A DNA stretch of 64,000 bases from Ustilago trichophora (GCA_900323505.1 OOIN01000001.1:1488001-1552000); one strand, 5' to 3'. Counted from the stretch's first letter, positions 32,343-43,322 are shown. The notes: generated from the letters alone by a model not told the origin. A program made the numbers and translations.

Positions 32343-35300
32343 ATGGTTTCGTTTCAGCCCACATTCAAGCTGATGCTCGTCAGTTTGAACTTGATTTTGT
32401 TCCTCGGCCTTCCGTCCACATCTGCCCACGCCAACGGATTGCATTCCAACAACATTGTCGCCTCTCACGCCGACAACGTCATTCGACGACATGCAGCTCG
32501 AGCAGGTCGCCTCTCCAAGCGGTTCCCGCCTGTACAGAGCTCAAACAGCAACACGCCTCCCATCGACAGGCGTCAGAGACATCGAAGCGACTACAGCGGC
32601 TATGGCCTGACGCCAGCAGAGATCGAGCAGCTCATTGAGGAAGAGGAGGCTCAGGACGACGGTTTCTATGTTCCGCCCTCCAATGCCACCAACACAACCA
32701 ACACTACCACGACGCGCGCACACACACGCACGCACACCCGCTCTCGCACGCGCACCAGCTCGGACTCGGATGAGCCCACTGGCACTTCAACACACCGCTT
32801 TGCACTACCCACCAGCAACTCGTCCTCGGCTTCCAACACCACATCCTCCCCCTCGCCCTCCGCCACGCACAAGTCCAGCGAGCAGCCGTATACTCCTCTG
32901 TACAACTCTACATCGTCGTCGAATTCGTCAGATGTTGACACTACTCCCTCGCGCAACGTTTCCTCTACCTCTTCTGCCAATCCCTCTCACAAAACCACCT
33001 CCACCAGCCTTCCTTCTACGTCTACATCCGACGACGAGGACAGCACGCCGTCGGCTTCGCAAACGTCGTCTTCGATCCCTAAAAGCTCTGAGTCCGGAAA
33101 CTCGACTACGACCGCCACGGAAAGCAACAACAATGACAGTGACAGCAACGAAAACAGTGTCGTTGGCGGCCTGCTCGGCGGTCTGTTGGGCTCAACCTCT
33201 TCATCGACTACACCAACGTCGCATCAGACGACCGACTCTTCATCTTCTCCGACCGCAGCATCGAGTCCCACGCACTCGTCTTCGTCGTCCAGCAACGAGG
33301 GCAGCGACAACGGTTCCTCGCCGTCGTCCAACAACGTGGGCAGTGACAATGGGTCCTCGTCGTCCTCCAGCAAACAAGGACACACCACTCAGCCCGACTT
33401 TGACAGCTTCACACCCCAGGCGACGCGCTCCTCGACCTCCGCTGCGCCGACGCCTACAGACAACGATCTCTTGCCTGGTCTGCTTCCCGTGCTCAGTCCC
33501 TCGTCGACCTCCTCGCATGCCTCCCCCACTGGGAATGCTTCGCCTACTGCGGCCCCATCGGGCTCACAGTCTGGATCGGGCTCGCACTCGGGGTCCAACA
33601 CATCCTCATCCAAGGGCTCGTCCGACGCTTCCAACTCGATCGACGACCCCGTGGATACCAACACCCACCAAAGCGCTTCTCCGACGCCCACTTCGAGCGG
33701 CAAAGGACCATCGCCTACCAGTCACAGCGACGACGGCAGTAACAACGGTTCGTCCATCTCTGCCACCACTCACACTGGCACTGCCACAAGCACCGATGAT
33801 GGCAATGCCTCTCTGACCTCCGGATCCATTACGGTAACAGTGGGGCCCACCTCAACGTCGCATGTTCCTGGTCCAGCTCCCACTGGCTCGACGACTGACG
33901 GTAAATCAGACTCTGGTTCCAGCAGTGGTCAGCAGCCGTCAGCGTCCACAAGTGGTGACACCCCGGCGCCGACTTCATCTCACTCTGACCACTCGGACTC
34001 GGGCTCGTCGACATCCTCGTCTGACTCGTCAGCATCTTCCTCCTCGACGGCCACCACCAACCCATACTGGTATGCCAACACACAGTCCTTGAACCTTGCG
34101 CCCAGCAGCACTTCATCCGCTGCCCACCCTGCTGAGACTGGATCACAGAGTGCTAGCAACGGCAACGCCGACTCGGACACTACCTCAACTTCGACGATCT
34201 CCGGCAGCGCTCCAGCTGCGCAGGACCTGCCTACCACCATTGTTCCCTCGGCAGACTCGTACAACCAGCCGCCCAACACGACCTCGATCGGTCTCTTGTT
34301 CAAGCAGGACATGAGGTGGTCGTGGGTCATTTCGCAGGCCGATTTGACAGCACAGATCTTTGCCTTCATGCCAGATCTCGTTGGTCAGTCGGCCGGTCTC
34401 GAGTCGTCCAAGGTTTCCACTGTCAAGTTGGCTAGCTATTCGCCAGAGACTGCAACCACCGCAAGCCCGAGCACGCTTTCGACGGCCAGGACGCTGTACA
34501 TGGCCTTCGTGCCCACGTCGAGCGTCGAGGACATCCAAGCCATGATCTCCAACACTTCCTCGCCCTTCTACGTTTCGGCTGCTCCAGGAGCGCCACAGCA
34601 GCTTGCCAGCCAAGTCGACCCCACCTTCAACATTCTCAGTGTTGCTGGACAGGTTGCCGCTGGAGCCAAGCAAAAATCGACCTCTGGCAGCGGAGGATCC
34701 AAAGACGATTCGACGCTGCGTAACAGTCTGATCGGCGTTGGATGCGGCTTGGCTGGTGCCTTTGCCCTTGTCGTCGGTGGTTTGCTCTGGCGAAAGAACC
34801 GCAAGGACAAGAAGGAGTCGACTGCTGGTGGTGCCAATGGCGCGCTCTCGCGTGCCCACACCATCCGCTCCTTCAGCGGTGGATTGCGCGAGACATGGGC
34901 ACCGGATGCGCTGGATCAGCACCGAGCACTCGACACTGCCGGTCAGATGCAGCAAGTTTGGTCACCGCACGATGGTATGATGGCTGTGGGACACCCTGCA
35001 CAGCCCATGCACTCGCAGTCGGACGGATTCGGCGGCTACGTTGCTGACCCCTTCCAAGAAGCTGCGATGGGCGGCGCTGGCAATTACGTCAACATGAACC
35101 GATCAAGCCGCATGACGGAGCGATCCAACTACTCGGACCTGAGCCAGATGACTGAGGCCCAGCGCATCCAGTACGATTATGAGTCTTCTCGTCGATCGTT
35201 CCACTCTACGTCGGACCACTCTAGCTCGCACGGTTCTCACAGCGGCCAGAGCAACGAGTCAGCCGGTATGCTCTCCACCTACCAGGAGGACTACCGTGTC

Positions 35301-35420
35301 CCCCGCCAGCATACTAGCAAGCACGCCTTTGGTACGCGCTCCAGCAGCCGTCGCCGTGGCAGTGTAGCTAGCTCCACCATTGGTCGCCCAGAGATGATGA
35401 GCAACTCGGTTCTCCTTTGA
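32343..35420 (+). CDS. MSB2: Msb2-like signalling mucin, single-pass membrane protein
   Basis: A 1025-residue protein with ATG at 32343. Residues 1-29 form a signal peptide (hydrophobic core LMLVSLNLILFLGL, cleavage after SAHA likely). Residues about 30-625 are an extreme serine/threonine-rich mucin region with many Asn-X-Ser/Thr sites. A conserved globular membrane-proximal domain spans about 629-770 (IVPSADSYNQPPNTTSIGLL, QADLTAQIFAFMPDLVG, TLYMAFVPTSSVEDI), matching the Hkr1/Msb2 homology region. One transmembrane helix lies at about 796-816, followed by a basic stop-transfer and a roughly 200-residue cytoplasmic tail rich in serine. In fungi this family senses surface cues upstream of Cdc42 and MAPK cascades, and in smuts it takes part in plant-surface recognition. 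The orthology call is from architecture and the homology domain. Confidence 0.8.
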   Translation: MVSFQPTFKLMLVSLNLILFLGLPSTSAHANGLHSNNIVASHADNVIRRHAARAGRLSKRFPPVQSSNSNTPPIDRRQRHRSDYSGYGLTPAEIEQLIEEEEAQDDGFYVPPSNATNTTNTTTTRAHTRTHTRSRTRTSSDSDEPTGTSTHRFALPTSNSSSASNTTSSPSPSATHKSSEQPYTPLYNSTSSSNSSDVDTTPSRNVSSTSSANPSHKTTSTSLPSTSTSDDEDSTPSASQTSSSIPKSSESGNSTTTATESNNNDSDSNENSVVGGLLGGLLGSTSSSTTPTSHQTTDSSSSPTAASSPTHSSSSSSNEGSDNGSSPSSNNVGSDNGSSSSSSKQGHTTQPDFDSFTPQATRSSTSAAPTPTDNDLLPGLLPVLSPSSTSSHASPTGNASPTAAPSGSQSGSGSHSGSNTSSSKGSSDASNSIDDPVDTNTHQSASPTPTSSGKGPSPTSHSDDGSNNGSSISATTHTGTATSTDDGNASLTSGSITVTVGPTSTSHVPGPAPTGSTTDGKSDSGSSSGQQPSASTSGDTPAPTSSHSDHSDSGSSTSSSDSSASSSSTATTNPYWYANTQSLNLAPSSTSSAAHPAETGSQSASNGNADSDTTSTSTISGSAPAAQDLPTTIVPSADSYNQPPNTTSIGLLFKQDMRWSWVISQADLTAQIFAFMPDLVGQSAGLESSKVSTVKLASYSPETATTASPSTLSTARTLYMAFVPTSSVEDIQAMISNTSSPFYVSAAPGAPQQLASQVDPTFNILSVAGQVAAGAKQKSTSGSGGSKDDSTLRNSLIGVGCGLAGAFALVVGGLLWRKNRKDKKESTAGGANGALSRAHTIRSFSGGLRETWAPDALDQHRALDTAGQMQQVWSPHDGMMAVGHPAQPMHSQSDGFGGYVADPFQEAAMGGAGNYVNMNRSSRMTERSNYSDLSQMTEAQRIQYDYESSRRSFHSTSDHSSSHGSHSGQSNESAGMLSTYQEDYRVPRQHTSKHAFGTRSSSRRRGSVASSTIGRPEMMSNSVLL

Positions 35421-36010
35421 AAATTCACCCCCCACACACACTTCGCTTTCTCCCGGTTAAACTTACTTCTTTCCTTCGTCCTTTTTTATCGTAACGGAAT
35501 TTTTTATCCCACATCACCAACCTTACTCGAAGTCGTCCTCGTCGATATCGGACGTCGGTCTGGACACCGACCTGCACAGACGTACACATACACATACACA
35601 CTCTCTATCTCTCGTTCTTTTCATCTTTGTTTTCAGTTGTTCCAAATCATACTTTCTTTTGCTGCTTACTTCCAATGTTGCACCTGTGCGTCTGGCCTTT
35701 GCGATTGTTGGCTGGTTGAGTGATGTTTGGCGAGCTATAGAGTCTTGTGCCGTCTGATGGAATTCGAGGCCTGCTTTGTTCGCACTGTTGCATCTCGCAG
35801 GGGGTCCAAGCTCTACAATCTAGGCCGGAGTACAGATCCGTGCCATTTATTTTCATCCGGTGCTCACACACATCCCTGCTGTTTGGCCTTCTTCATCACA
35901 ATATGTTCGCACACAGCAGATTGAGCAGGGTTCAGGGTAAGAAGAAAAGCAATGTATGATCAAGGAGCTCTTGTGTACGTGTTGCATAACTAATGTGTGG
36001 AACGGCGTCT
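35421..36010. other. Convergent intergenic region between the mucin gene and SEC11
   Basis: About 590 bp containing the mucin gene 3' UTR (pyrimidine- and T-rich, 35440-35660) and the SEC11 3' end. No gene recognised. Confidence 0.55.
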
Positions 36011-36639
36011 CTATTCTTTCTGGAAGAGCAGCGAAAGGCCCATGATACCCAACAGCAGATATTTGAGTTTGGGGTAGTCGTTGAGTGCGATTGTCACGTA
36101 GCCTACATAGGGCATGTACCTGTCAATCCAACAAACAGCATAAACACGTTGGGGGTCAGTGAACGCCTTCTCTATCACGAGGCTTTGGGGGAAAGGAGAT
36201 GAGTGGAAGCGACTTACCCTCTAACTTTGCCGACCATATTACTCCTCCTCATCCACCTTGCTCCGTTGTAGAGAGCAATGTCGTCGCTCTCATTGTTATC
36301 TCCTTTGGTCAAGATGAGTTGTTCTCCATTGGCGGCATCGTGAGTCTCGATGATTCGGTGTACGATTGGGATTTCTGCTCCGGGAACTTTGTATACGGAG
36401 ATATCGCCTACTTTGAGCGGACCCGATGGCATGCTGAGGAAGAGTAGATCGCCTCGGTAGAATGCGGGCTCCATGGATCCAGAGAGGACTACGACGACGG
36501 GAGACTCGGTGTCGGTCAACACGGAGAGACCTTTCCACATTGCCAATGCGGTAGAGACCACAGAAATAAAGTTGAGGATCTGAAAGAGGATCGATCGGAC
36601 GCCTTGGCGGCGAAGAGAGGCTATCTCCTCGGCAAACAT
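36011..36639 (-). CDS. SEC11: Signal peptidase complex catalytic subunit Sec11, two exons
   Basis: Exons 36218-36639 and 36011-36119 with a 98-bp phase-2 intron (donor GTAAGT at 36217, acceptor ending ACAG at 36120) encode 176 residues. The join restores the typical C terminus [19 protein letters not shown], with a final hydrophobic segment [12 protein letters not shown]. An N-terminal membrane segment at about 18-36 anchors the protein. The Ser-His-Asp catalytic set is visible: Ser55 in LSGSMEPAF, His94 in PIVHRI and an aspartate in [10 protein letters not shown] (114 or 119-120). The length fits the family. It cleaves signal peptides in the ER lumen. ATG at 36639. Confidence 0.95.
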
Positions 36640-37338
36640 GATGTATACGCCAAAAGCGGCTGTGGAACGGGCGTAGTATGTGACTTGATCGAGGATGAAG
36701 ATTGGCCGTGGGTTGGCGTAGGCGTAGTGCGTAAAAGCAAGCTGTCACGAGGTCTAGGTGGCGAGTGAAATGACTGGTGGTTGTGAGTGAATGGGTCAAG
36801 TTCCAAAGATGACCTATATCCAGTGTCGTAGTGCTGGAGGAGAGCGGTAGGGAAGATGGTGATGAAAAGGTGGGCGAGAAGGGTGTTGGAGTTGCAAGTG
36901 TGTGACTTTTGGACAACGTGTCACTTTGTGACAGCCAAAGCGGCAAGCGAGAAAGAAGCGCAATATCGCCCGATTCTGTTGCTTAGGGCGTGGCAGATTG
37001 AATGCGGGATCGGGTCACAAAAGCCTTGTCAAGCCACGGAGAAAGAAAGACGTCGGAAAGCGGATGCTGCACCCTGAATTCGACGCGCAGCAGCTCCACA
37101 CTCTCTTTGTTTTAACCTTGTCTGGTTCTGTCCTTCTTCTTCCTGTTTCACAACCTTGTCCTCTACCACCAATAGCTTATATATACCCCCACGCCCTATC
37201 AAAAGCGAAAAGACCATTCAGACCACCTTCGAAAACCCCTTTGCTGCATTTTCAAGGCTCTTCCTACGGTCTCAGAGGTATTCGGCTCGCCCTAACTCAC
37301 TCCCACATCGATCTGCATTGCCGATCTGCATTGACGCT
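36640..37338. promoter_or_regulatory. Divergent promoter, SEC11 and Rad60/Esc2-like gene
   Basis: About 700 bp between two divergent starts. A TATATATA box at 37178-37185, preceded by CCAAT at 37169-37173, lies about 155 bp upstream of the Rad60/Esc2-like ATG. The frame of that gene is open further upstream, but only from a TTG. Confidence 0.55.
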
Positions 37339-38871
37339 ATGGACGACGATGTTGACTTCTTCACCCGCAAACCACCGCCCGGAAGGTCCAAGGGCAAGCC
37401 AAAAGCTCTAGCAAAGGCAGTGAATGGCGCTGCCCATAATGCAGGCGAACGCTCGAACCGAATGACACAACCTCCATCGTCTGCATCTGCTACATCGGCA
37501 TCGACATCGACATCGACATCAGCAGCGGCACAGCTGGTTACCTCGGACGACGGAGGCGATGAAGTGGACATGCTGGAAGATGATCTCGATGATGAGGACG
37601 AGGAAGATGATGCTTTGCTGCTCAGCAGTGATGCCGAAGTTGCGAGTGATGACAGCGATGCCTCGGCCAAACGCCGTGCCAAGCGCCGCAAGAAGAGACA
37701 CGCCAGGACGTTGCCAGCGTGGGCTTCGCAAGGTGTATACCGTCGCCCTTCCCAAGAACCATCGTCCTCAGCCACAGCTGTCTTCAGTGATGCCGTTTCC
37801 AGCTCGAGTCGCAGTAATGGCCCAACAACATCCGCCTCCCAGAAAGCAAAAGCGACCGATAGCTCCGGTGACAAGTCCAACGCCAACGGAAGAACAAGAG
37901 GTGTGAGTCTTACACCACCGCCTCCACCTTCACCAGAAAAGCTTTTCATGGCTCGCGAGCTAGTCAATAGAACGATCGCTAGCAAGTTTGGCTCCTCAGC
38001 CACATCCAACGTAGCATCCTCCTCCGTCGCTCCCTCCTCTTCCAGCACCGATTCAACTTCCCTTCGAGTTACACGCAGCACACGCAACTCGGCCACCCCT
38101 GCGTCCGGGCAAGATGTTGGGCCATCCGCATCCTCTGCACTATCACCTAGCGCGCGACGTCATAATGATGACGAAGACCTAATCAGCCAGATTCACTGGG
38201 ATCCAGACCTAGCCCGCCTCATACGTGGTGAGAATGCCAAACACATCCGTGAGCAAGCCAAACGCGAGCAACAGGAACGAGACGAGCGACGCAAGCAGCG
38301 AGAACTCGAACGCATTCGCCAACAGCCATCTTCCTTGCCCGGCTCTGCCCAGCGCCAAGGCCAATTCACAAGAACACAGTCTGCACCACAAACCCGGTCT
38401 ACAACCATTCGCGTCGCTGACGACGGAGACAGTGACGACAGTGTAGAGTTTGTCCCTCGCCTACCAAAATCTAGCACCTCACCGCGCCGCACACGATCTA
38501 CCACCGCAGGCCAGACCATGAAAGAATCTGTAATCGTAATTGACGATTCCGACGACGACGGCAACGCAGCCAAGCGCAGCCTCGCAAATGGTACCGGACG
38601 ATCCCCATCCCCACCACCAGCATCAGCAGAGCCAGAGGGCGAAACACTCTCCCTCACGCTCCAGTCGAAACTCGGAAGCCTCACCGTCACCGTCACCCCA
38701 ACCACAAAGCTGTTGACGATCATCAACCACTTCCACAAGCAAAAGCTCGGCGATGATGTTACAGCAGAAAGCATCAGGGTGACGTTTGACGGCTTTGGCT
38801 ACAAACCGGAACAAATGGTAGGCGATATGGATGTTGAGGATGGCGATCAGGTCGAATTGTCATGGGCTTGA
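37339..38871 (+). CDS. Rad60/Esc2/NIP45-like protein with SUMO-like C-terminal domain
   Basis: A 510-residue single-exon protein with ATG at 37339 (MDDDVDFFTRKPPPGRSKG). The N-terminal half is highly charged and serine-rich with long acidic blocks (DMLEDDLDDEDEEDD) and a basic block KRRAKRRKKRH that could serve for nuclear import. A helical arginine/glutamate-rich stretch (about 295-330) follows, then acidic SUMO-interacting-type sequence VIVIDDSDDDG. The last about 75 residues form a ubiquitin-like fold: LSLTLQSKLGSLTVTVTPTT and ending DMDVEDGDQVELSWA, as in the SLD2 domain of the RENi family. These proteins support SUMO-dependent genome stability and silencing. A first SUMO-like domain is not clear. 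Confidence 0.72.
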   Translation: MDDDVDFFTRKPPPGRSKGKPKALAKAVNGAAHNAGERSNRMTQPPSSASATSASTSTSTSAAAQLVTSDDGGDEVDMLEDDLDDEDEEDDALLLSSDAEVASDDSDASAKRRAKRRKKRHARTLPAWASQGVYRRPSQEPSSSATAVFSDAVSSSSRSNGPTTSASQKAKATDSSGDKSNANGRTRGVSLTPPPPPSPEKLFMARELVNRTIASKFGSSATSNVASSSVAPSSSSTDSTSLRVTRSTRNSATPASGQDVGPSASSALSPSARRHNDDEDLISQIHWDPDLARLIRGENAKHIREQAKREQQERDERRKQRELERIRQQPSSLPGSAQRQGQFTRTQSAPQTRSTTIRVADDGDSDDSVEFVPRLPKSSTSPRRTRSTTAGQTMKESVIVIDDSDDDGNAAKRSLANGTGRSPSPPPASAEPEGETLSLTLQSKLGSLTVTVTPTTKLLTIINHFHKQKLGDDVTAESIRVTFDGFGYKPEQMVGDMDVEDGDQVELSWA

Positions 38872-39001
38872 CGTGCAGCATGTTGTTCAGTTGTTGGAGA
38901 AAGATGTGCAAAATGACATTGATATGGGTTGTACTTTTTTTTCCCGGATTAAGTGTCTACATTTGTGCATATGATGGTATACAATGAGCAAGCTACAGAG
39001 T
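38872..39001. other. Short convergent gap between Rad60/Esc2-like and bZIP genes
   Basis: 130 bp with a T-rich tract (38934-38943). It must hold both polyadenylation regions. Confidence 0.5.
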
Positions 39002-40825
39002 TCAAATGATGATTCTGCCCTCGAAATCACAATTTACCAGACCTAAACAACACTCCTCAGGGTCTTGATCCTCTTTGGCCACTTGCGTTGAGTTACTCTT
39101 GCCCGTTGTTCGCATATCGAAGCTGACACCCAATGTAGCTGGACCGTCCCATTTCTCTTCGTGCTTAGCCGCATCTCTGCTGCACTTGCTCACCTCATCG
39201 TTGCCACAGTTGTTGAGCTTCGTCTCGGATGGGGGACAACAACCAGCGGCTTGAGTACTGCTATCCTTTTTTCCTTGGCCACAACCGCCGCTGCCGCTGC
39301 CGCTGCCGCCGTCGCTGTCTGCCGTCGGTCCGCACTTGCTTCTTTCCATGTTTTCCACTTCCCTTGTACCGCCGGAAGCAGAGATGGAAGTGGTTCTCGT
39401 TCGATGGTGGGGAGCATAGCTCGAAGCCACGGGTCTAGCAGGATATGCTTCGATGTCGAGGTCTCTGGGTGACTGGCCTGTGCGGGTTCGTGGGGAGTGG
39501 AGCGGCCCTGCGGTTGCGCCAACGCTAGAATGATGATCCGTCATCATCATCAAAGGCGAAGCAGCATAGCTCGGAGAAGCAGCTGAAGCAGCCGCAAAAT
39601 AGGATCGATGAGGATAGTCATGTGATGGCGGTTGGCTGTAGCGATGTTCTCCTCCTACTCCTCCTTGATATCCTGATGTGTTGTATGGAGAAGACCGAGC
39701 ATAAGTTCCTGAATGAGCTGCGTCCCTGGCATCTGTCCCTGGGTGATAGGCGTGGGGTCGACTGGTGTGCGTCGTAGGCGAGTGAACAGCGGCATTCGAG
39801 CTGCTCGTGGTGGACCACGGTGGAAGGTGGTTACTCTGCCTAGCAGGCGAATTCGGAATCGGCAACTGCGGCGGTGCTCTACTGCTGCTACCTGAATTTT
39901 GTCTCGTTGGAAACTTCCTATAACCACCTTCTTCATTGCCGCCGGCGATATTGGTCGAAGTAGAGGCGGAAGAAGCATGCGCATAGTTGCCACTAGCCGA
40001 ATATGAATGTCTGGGACTAAAAGTTGCCGAAGGTGGCGTGGGAGCAGAAAGAATATTCGACGGGCTTGGAGTATGCCATGCACCGATACCGGCTGAAGAA
40101 GTTGATGGATGTGGTGGACGGCGATACTGCATTTCCAAAGTTGATGGGGAGGGAGCTGAAGATATCGCGCTGCTACTGCTGTTGTTGTGGCTATAGTAGT
40201 GGGAGGTCATATGGATGCCACTGGGTGGTTCAGCTTCACCGATGAGTGGCGGAAGTAGTTGTGCCTCGGCAGTCATTCGCAGTCGTTTGTTTTGGCGTGG
40301 TTCTTCCGAGCCAACGAGATCCGACGAAGGCGTAGAAGCCAGTGGAGAAGGAATCGGAATCCCATGATGCACAAGAACACTACGTAGAGCTTTTACGCTC
40401 TGCTGTAAGGCTCTCATCTGTGCCTCTACTTGGGCTGCTGCTATGGCTAGTTGTCTATTGGTCTCCGCTATAGGTGCACAGTGTTCGCACCCTACCGCTG
40501 GATCGCCACTGGAGCCTGGGGTATCGACGTCCTTCGCCCGGGGCCGGGGAGCAATAGCAGCAGATCCACTATGCGACGTCGACGTGGAGGGGGAGGCACT
40601 TGCGCTAGCGGCCGCAGCCGGTGGAGAAGAAGCCTTTGTATTTGTGGTCGGCGGATTGGGATCGAGATGCAACATGCGCCTCAACTTTGCATTTTCTTCA
40701 CCGAGCAAACGAACCGATTCTTCCAACTGAGCCAGATGTTCGGCTTTCCGCTGACGAAATGCACGTTGGGTCTGAAGGGCCCGTGTAGGCTCGAGGGCCA
40801 GATTTGGTCTACGGCCGCGACCCAT
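39002..40825 (-). CDS. bZIP transcription factor with cysteine-rich C terminus
   Basis: 607 residues from ATG 40825 (MGRGRRPNLALEPTRAL). The basic region and zipper come at once: RALQTQRAFRQRKAEHLAQL followed by heptad leucines and RRMLHL (about 15-60). A second helix with heptads lies near 115-150 (ETNRQLAIAAAQVEAQMRAL), next to a CEHC pair. The remainder is serine/proline/histidine-rich. The last 120 residues hold clustered cysteines (GGCGQG, GCCPPSE, NNCGN, KCSRD, EECCLGLVNC), a layout that could sense redox state or metals as in Yap/HapX-type factors; that is inference. The frame is open 225 codons further upstream to an ATG at 41500, but that part runs through a GA microsatellite and looks like leader. 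Confidence 0.82.
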   Translation of the reverse strand: MGRGRRPNLALEPTRALQTQRAFRQRKAEHLAQLEESVRLLGEENAKLRRMLHLDPNPPTTNTKASSPPAAAASASASPSTSTSHSGSAAIAPRPRAKDVDTPGSSGDPAVGCEHCAPIAETNRQLAIAAAQVEAQMRALQQSVKALRSVLVHHGIPIPSPLASTPSSDLVGSEEPRQNKRLRMTAEAQLLPPLIGEAEPPSGIHMTSHYYSHNNSSSSAISSAPSPSTLEMQYRRPPHPSTSSAGIGAWHTPSPSNILSAPTPPSATFSPRHSYSASGNYAHASSASTSTNIAGGNEEGGYRKFPTRQNSGSSSRAPPQLPIPNSPARQSNHLPPWSTTSSSNAAVHSPTTHTSRPHAYHPGTDARDAAHSGTYARSSPYNTSGYQGGVGGEHRYSQPPSHDYPHRSYFAAASAASPSYAASPLMMMTDHHSSVGATAGPLHSPRTRTGQSPRDLDIEAYPARPVASSYAPHHRTRTTSISASGGTREVENMERSKCGPTADSDGGSGSGSGGCGQGKKDSSTQAAGCCPPSETKLNNCGNDEVSKCSRDAAKHEEKWDGPATLGVSFDMRTTGKSNSTQVAKEDQDPEECCLGLVNCDFEGRIII

Positions 40826-41128
40826 GATGCCCGAGACACTGTCTGATTTATAAAAGTGTTGGTGTAAGGGTGAAGAAGTGTTGCTCACAGTGCGGAACTC
40901 GGTGGCGGCGGCGGTGGTGGTAGTGGTGGTGGTGGTGAGCGCTGCTGCATCGGAAAGCGCAGACCGTCGATGGAAAGCAAGGTAAAGAAGATTGAACACG
41001 GGATGATGGCAGGAAGGAAGAGCAAAGCAGCGGAAAGTGTCACTGAAGGGTTCGGTCACTTCGGCAAGCAAAGGAAACCACAATCCAATATCAGATTTCC
41101 AACCCGACACTCTTCTACCGTCTAGAAC

Positions 41129-41172
<44 letters not shown>

Positions 41173-43322
41173 TCGATTCACGATTCACGGTTGATCCGCG
41201 GCGCAAAAGCATTCTTGATAACCAACACTCAGCAGCACGCAGCGGGCGGCGGCAAGTCTGACGGAAAGCGGCAGGAGAAACGTGGTATGTTGCACATTTA
41301 GCCGGACCAAAAACCAAAAAATGACTCCAAAATTCACAAATTTCCACTTTGACTACTTCTTGCTTCCGACGTGACGTGGGGGATACCGAGTCATGCAACC
41401 ACGAACAATGGCGTATAACTCCATCCGATCCTGACATACATCTTTCACTCTTTCTCTCTCTCTCTCCCTCCCTCTTCTTGAGTGATTTGAGATGCATCAT
41501 GCTCCATTATGGGACTGCATCTAAAGCAAGATCCGATACTTTGAAGCAAGAACGGAGCAGTCGTCGGCCAGTCGGGAAGATCCTAAATCATAACCGGTCT
41601 CTCTCGTCTGGTAAAGTTTGAAATGGAGCGGAAAATCAATAAATAAAGAATGCAAGATGGTGCAGAGCGCGGGCTTCATCACGGCCAATTTCGTCGATTC
41701 GTTGTTCCTGGAAAAAGAAAAAGAAAATGGCTCCCCACGCTCATGTGCTCACTCAATGACTTTGGCTCAAAGCCGGATCTACCGACCTTCCCCGTTTCCA
41801 ATCGGACCAATTCACATCATTCGAATGTGTTTGCGGATCGGATGCTTCCGAAACAGTACACACACAGTACGCGCATATAGTGCTTGGGTAGCTGTAGGTG
41901 CGTGGGGTGAATGTCGGACGACAGCTGCTTGGCCATGCCCGAGTCATGCTGTGGGTCTCTCTTGGCTCACGTGGGGGCTTGGCATGGGGTGAAGGCACTC
42001 TTTCGAAAACACAGGAAAACAAGTGTTGTGAAAAGTCAGAGTGGAAGCACGTATTCACAAGTGTATAGGCTGCTTTCTTGGAACAACATTGCGCCAAAAC
42101 GCTTGCCGTGTCTCGTACCACAAGAGCAGCGTGACGTGTGCGTGTGTCGATCTTCTTGGCGTACGTTCTTGTCAAAGTGTAAAGCTTCTATATGCCAAAA
42201 GACAAAAGAGTGTGGCTTTACTGTAACAACCGAAGTGTATGTTGACAGGGGTTTTGCGGTGTGACAAGCCCTCTCGAAGCCACCAACGCCGGTGTGCCGT
42301 GTCAACGGGTGCCGCTGTAGGCGCGCGATGTCAAAATCGCACCTTCTTCTGCAGCAAACTTCCAAGTATCGTGGAGAAGGTGTCGAGCTGAGAGTCAACT
42401 GTAACTTGGTGTGAGCCATATCCATTCAGTATATGCTTGAGCGCGGGAAAGAAGGCACAAGCGGCGGTTAAGTAGAGAGAGAGAGAGGTCGGCAGGCCTC
42501 CGATAACTACTCGAATCTGGAAAAATCGGAGCAGCCAATATCGCAGACGCATCGGGAAACAGATTTTGTTTTTCGGTTGTCAAGGCGAGAAAAAGCTTTA
42601 AAAAAATCGGCCAAACCCAAATTCAAAAAATGGGCGCTTGGCAATCACAGAGAGAGAGTAACAGCAAAGTTGGCTGGCACGGTCCAGGCTCAGCTCAGTC
42701 GCCGAGTGCGTGTGTGTGCGTGTGCGCGTGTGTGTTGCGTCCGAATCGAGAGAAAGAACGAGTCGTGGTCCATGCGAAACGTGAAATGTCACAACTCTTT
42801 TTCCCCACCTGACCCAACTGCCTCGCTTAGTACCACCTTTGGCTCGTCGTTACGTCTCTTCCCTTCCACACATCCACTCTGTTCGTTTTCTCTACTCTAC
42901 ATCCTAGTTCGGACGAACAAATATTGTACTACACTCGACGAAAGTATTGCGGATCGCCGCTTACAACAACAAGAACAGCAAGTCGTCTTCGTGCGTTTGG
43001 ACCGCCACTTTCTTACGACAACTCAGATTTGCTCGATACAAAGCAGATAGCGCTTGGACCGCTCGACGACGTGCTTCCACTGCTATACAAAAGTGCCACA
43101 CGCGTGCTCTCTGCCTACCACTTGATTGTCACTCAATTCTTCAGCTGACAGTTGAAATCAGGGCCCAGTATACATATAAAAAAAAACCGACCTCTTTCAG
43201 CCCCTTGCTCGCATCACCACTTCCAGCCACCCTTCTCCAGTGCTCTTCGCTAGCATCGTCTAACCCGGCAAGCTCGTTCATCCATCATCCGAGACTCGCA
43301 CCACCAGCTTTGAGAAGCAATC
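40826..43322. promoter_or_regulatory. 2.5 kb divergent region between bZIP and AGC kinase genes
   Basis: It contains the leaders and promoters of two divergent genes, with (GA)n at 41131-41169, CT-rich sequence at 41450-41480, a GA run at 42473-42489 and TG-rich sequence at 42706-42735. No supportable gene. The kinase-proximal part (42580-43320) is CT-rich and probably leader. Confidence 0.5.
41131..41169. repeat. (GA)n microsatellite
   Basis: About 19 uninterrupted GA units. Read on the minus strand it codes for an alternating Leu-Ser tract in the open frame upstream of the bZIP gene. Confidence 0.95.

Noticed and set aside
32635..33816. 393-codon proline/arginine-rich frame inside the mucin gene
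   Set aside because: It is an alternate frame of the serine/threonine-rich repeat region of the Msb2-like protein.
37272..38096. 274-codon minus-strand frame, serine- and valine-rich
   Set aside because: It is antisense to the Rad60/Esc2-like gene and repeats mirrored low complexity.
41160..41190. GGTTCGATTCACG sequence resembling a tRNA B box
   Set aside because: No matching A box or cloverleaf arms at suitable distance; it sits beside the GA microsatellite.
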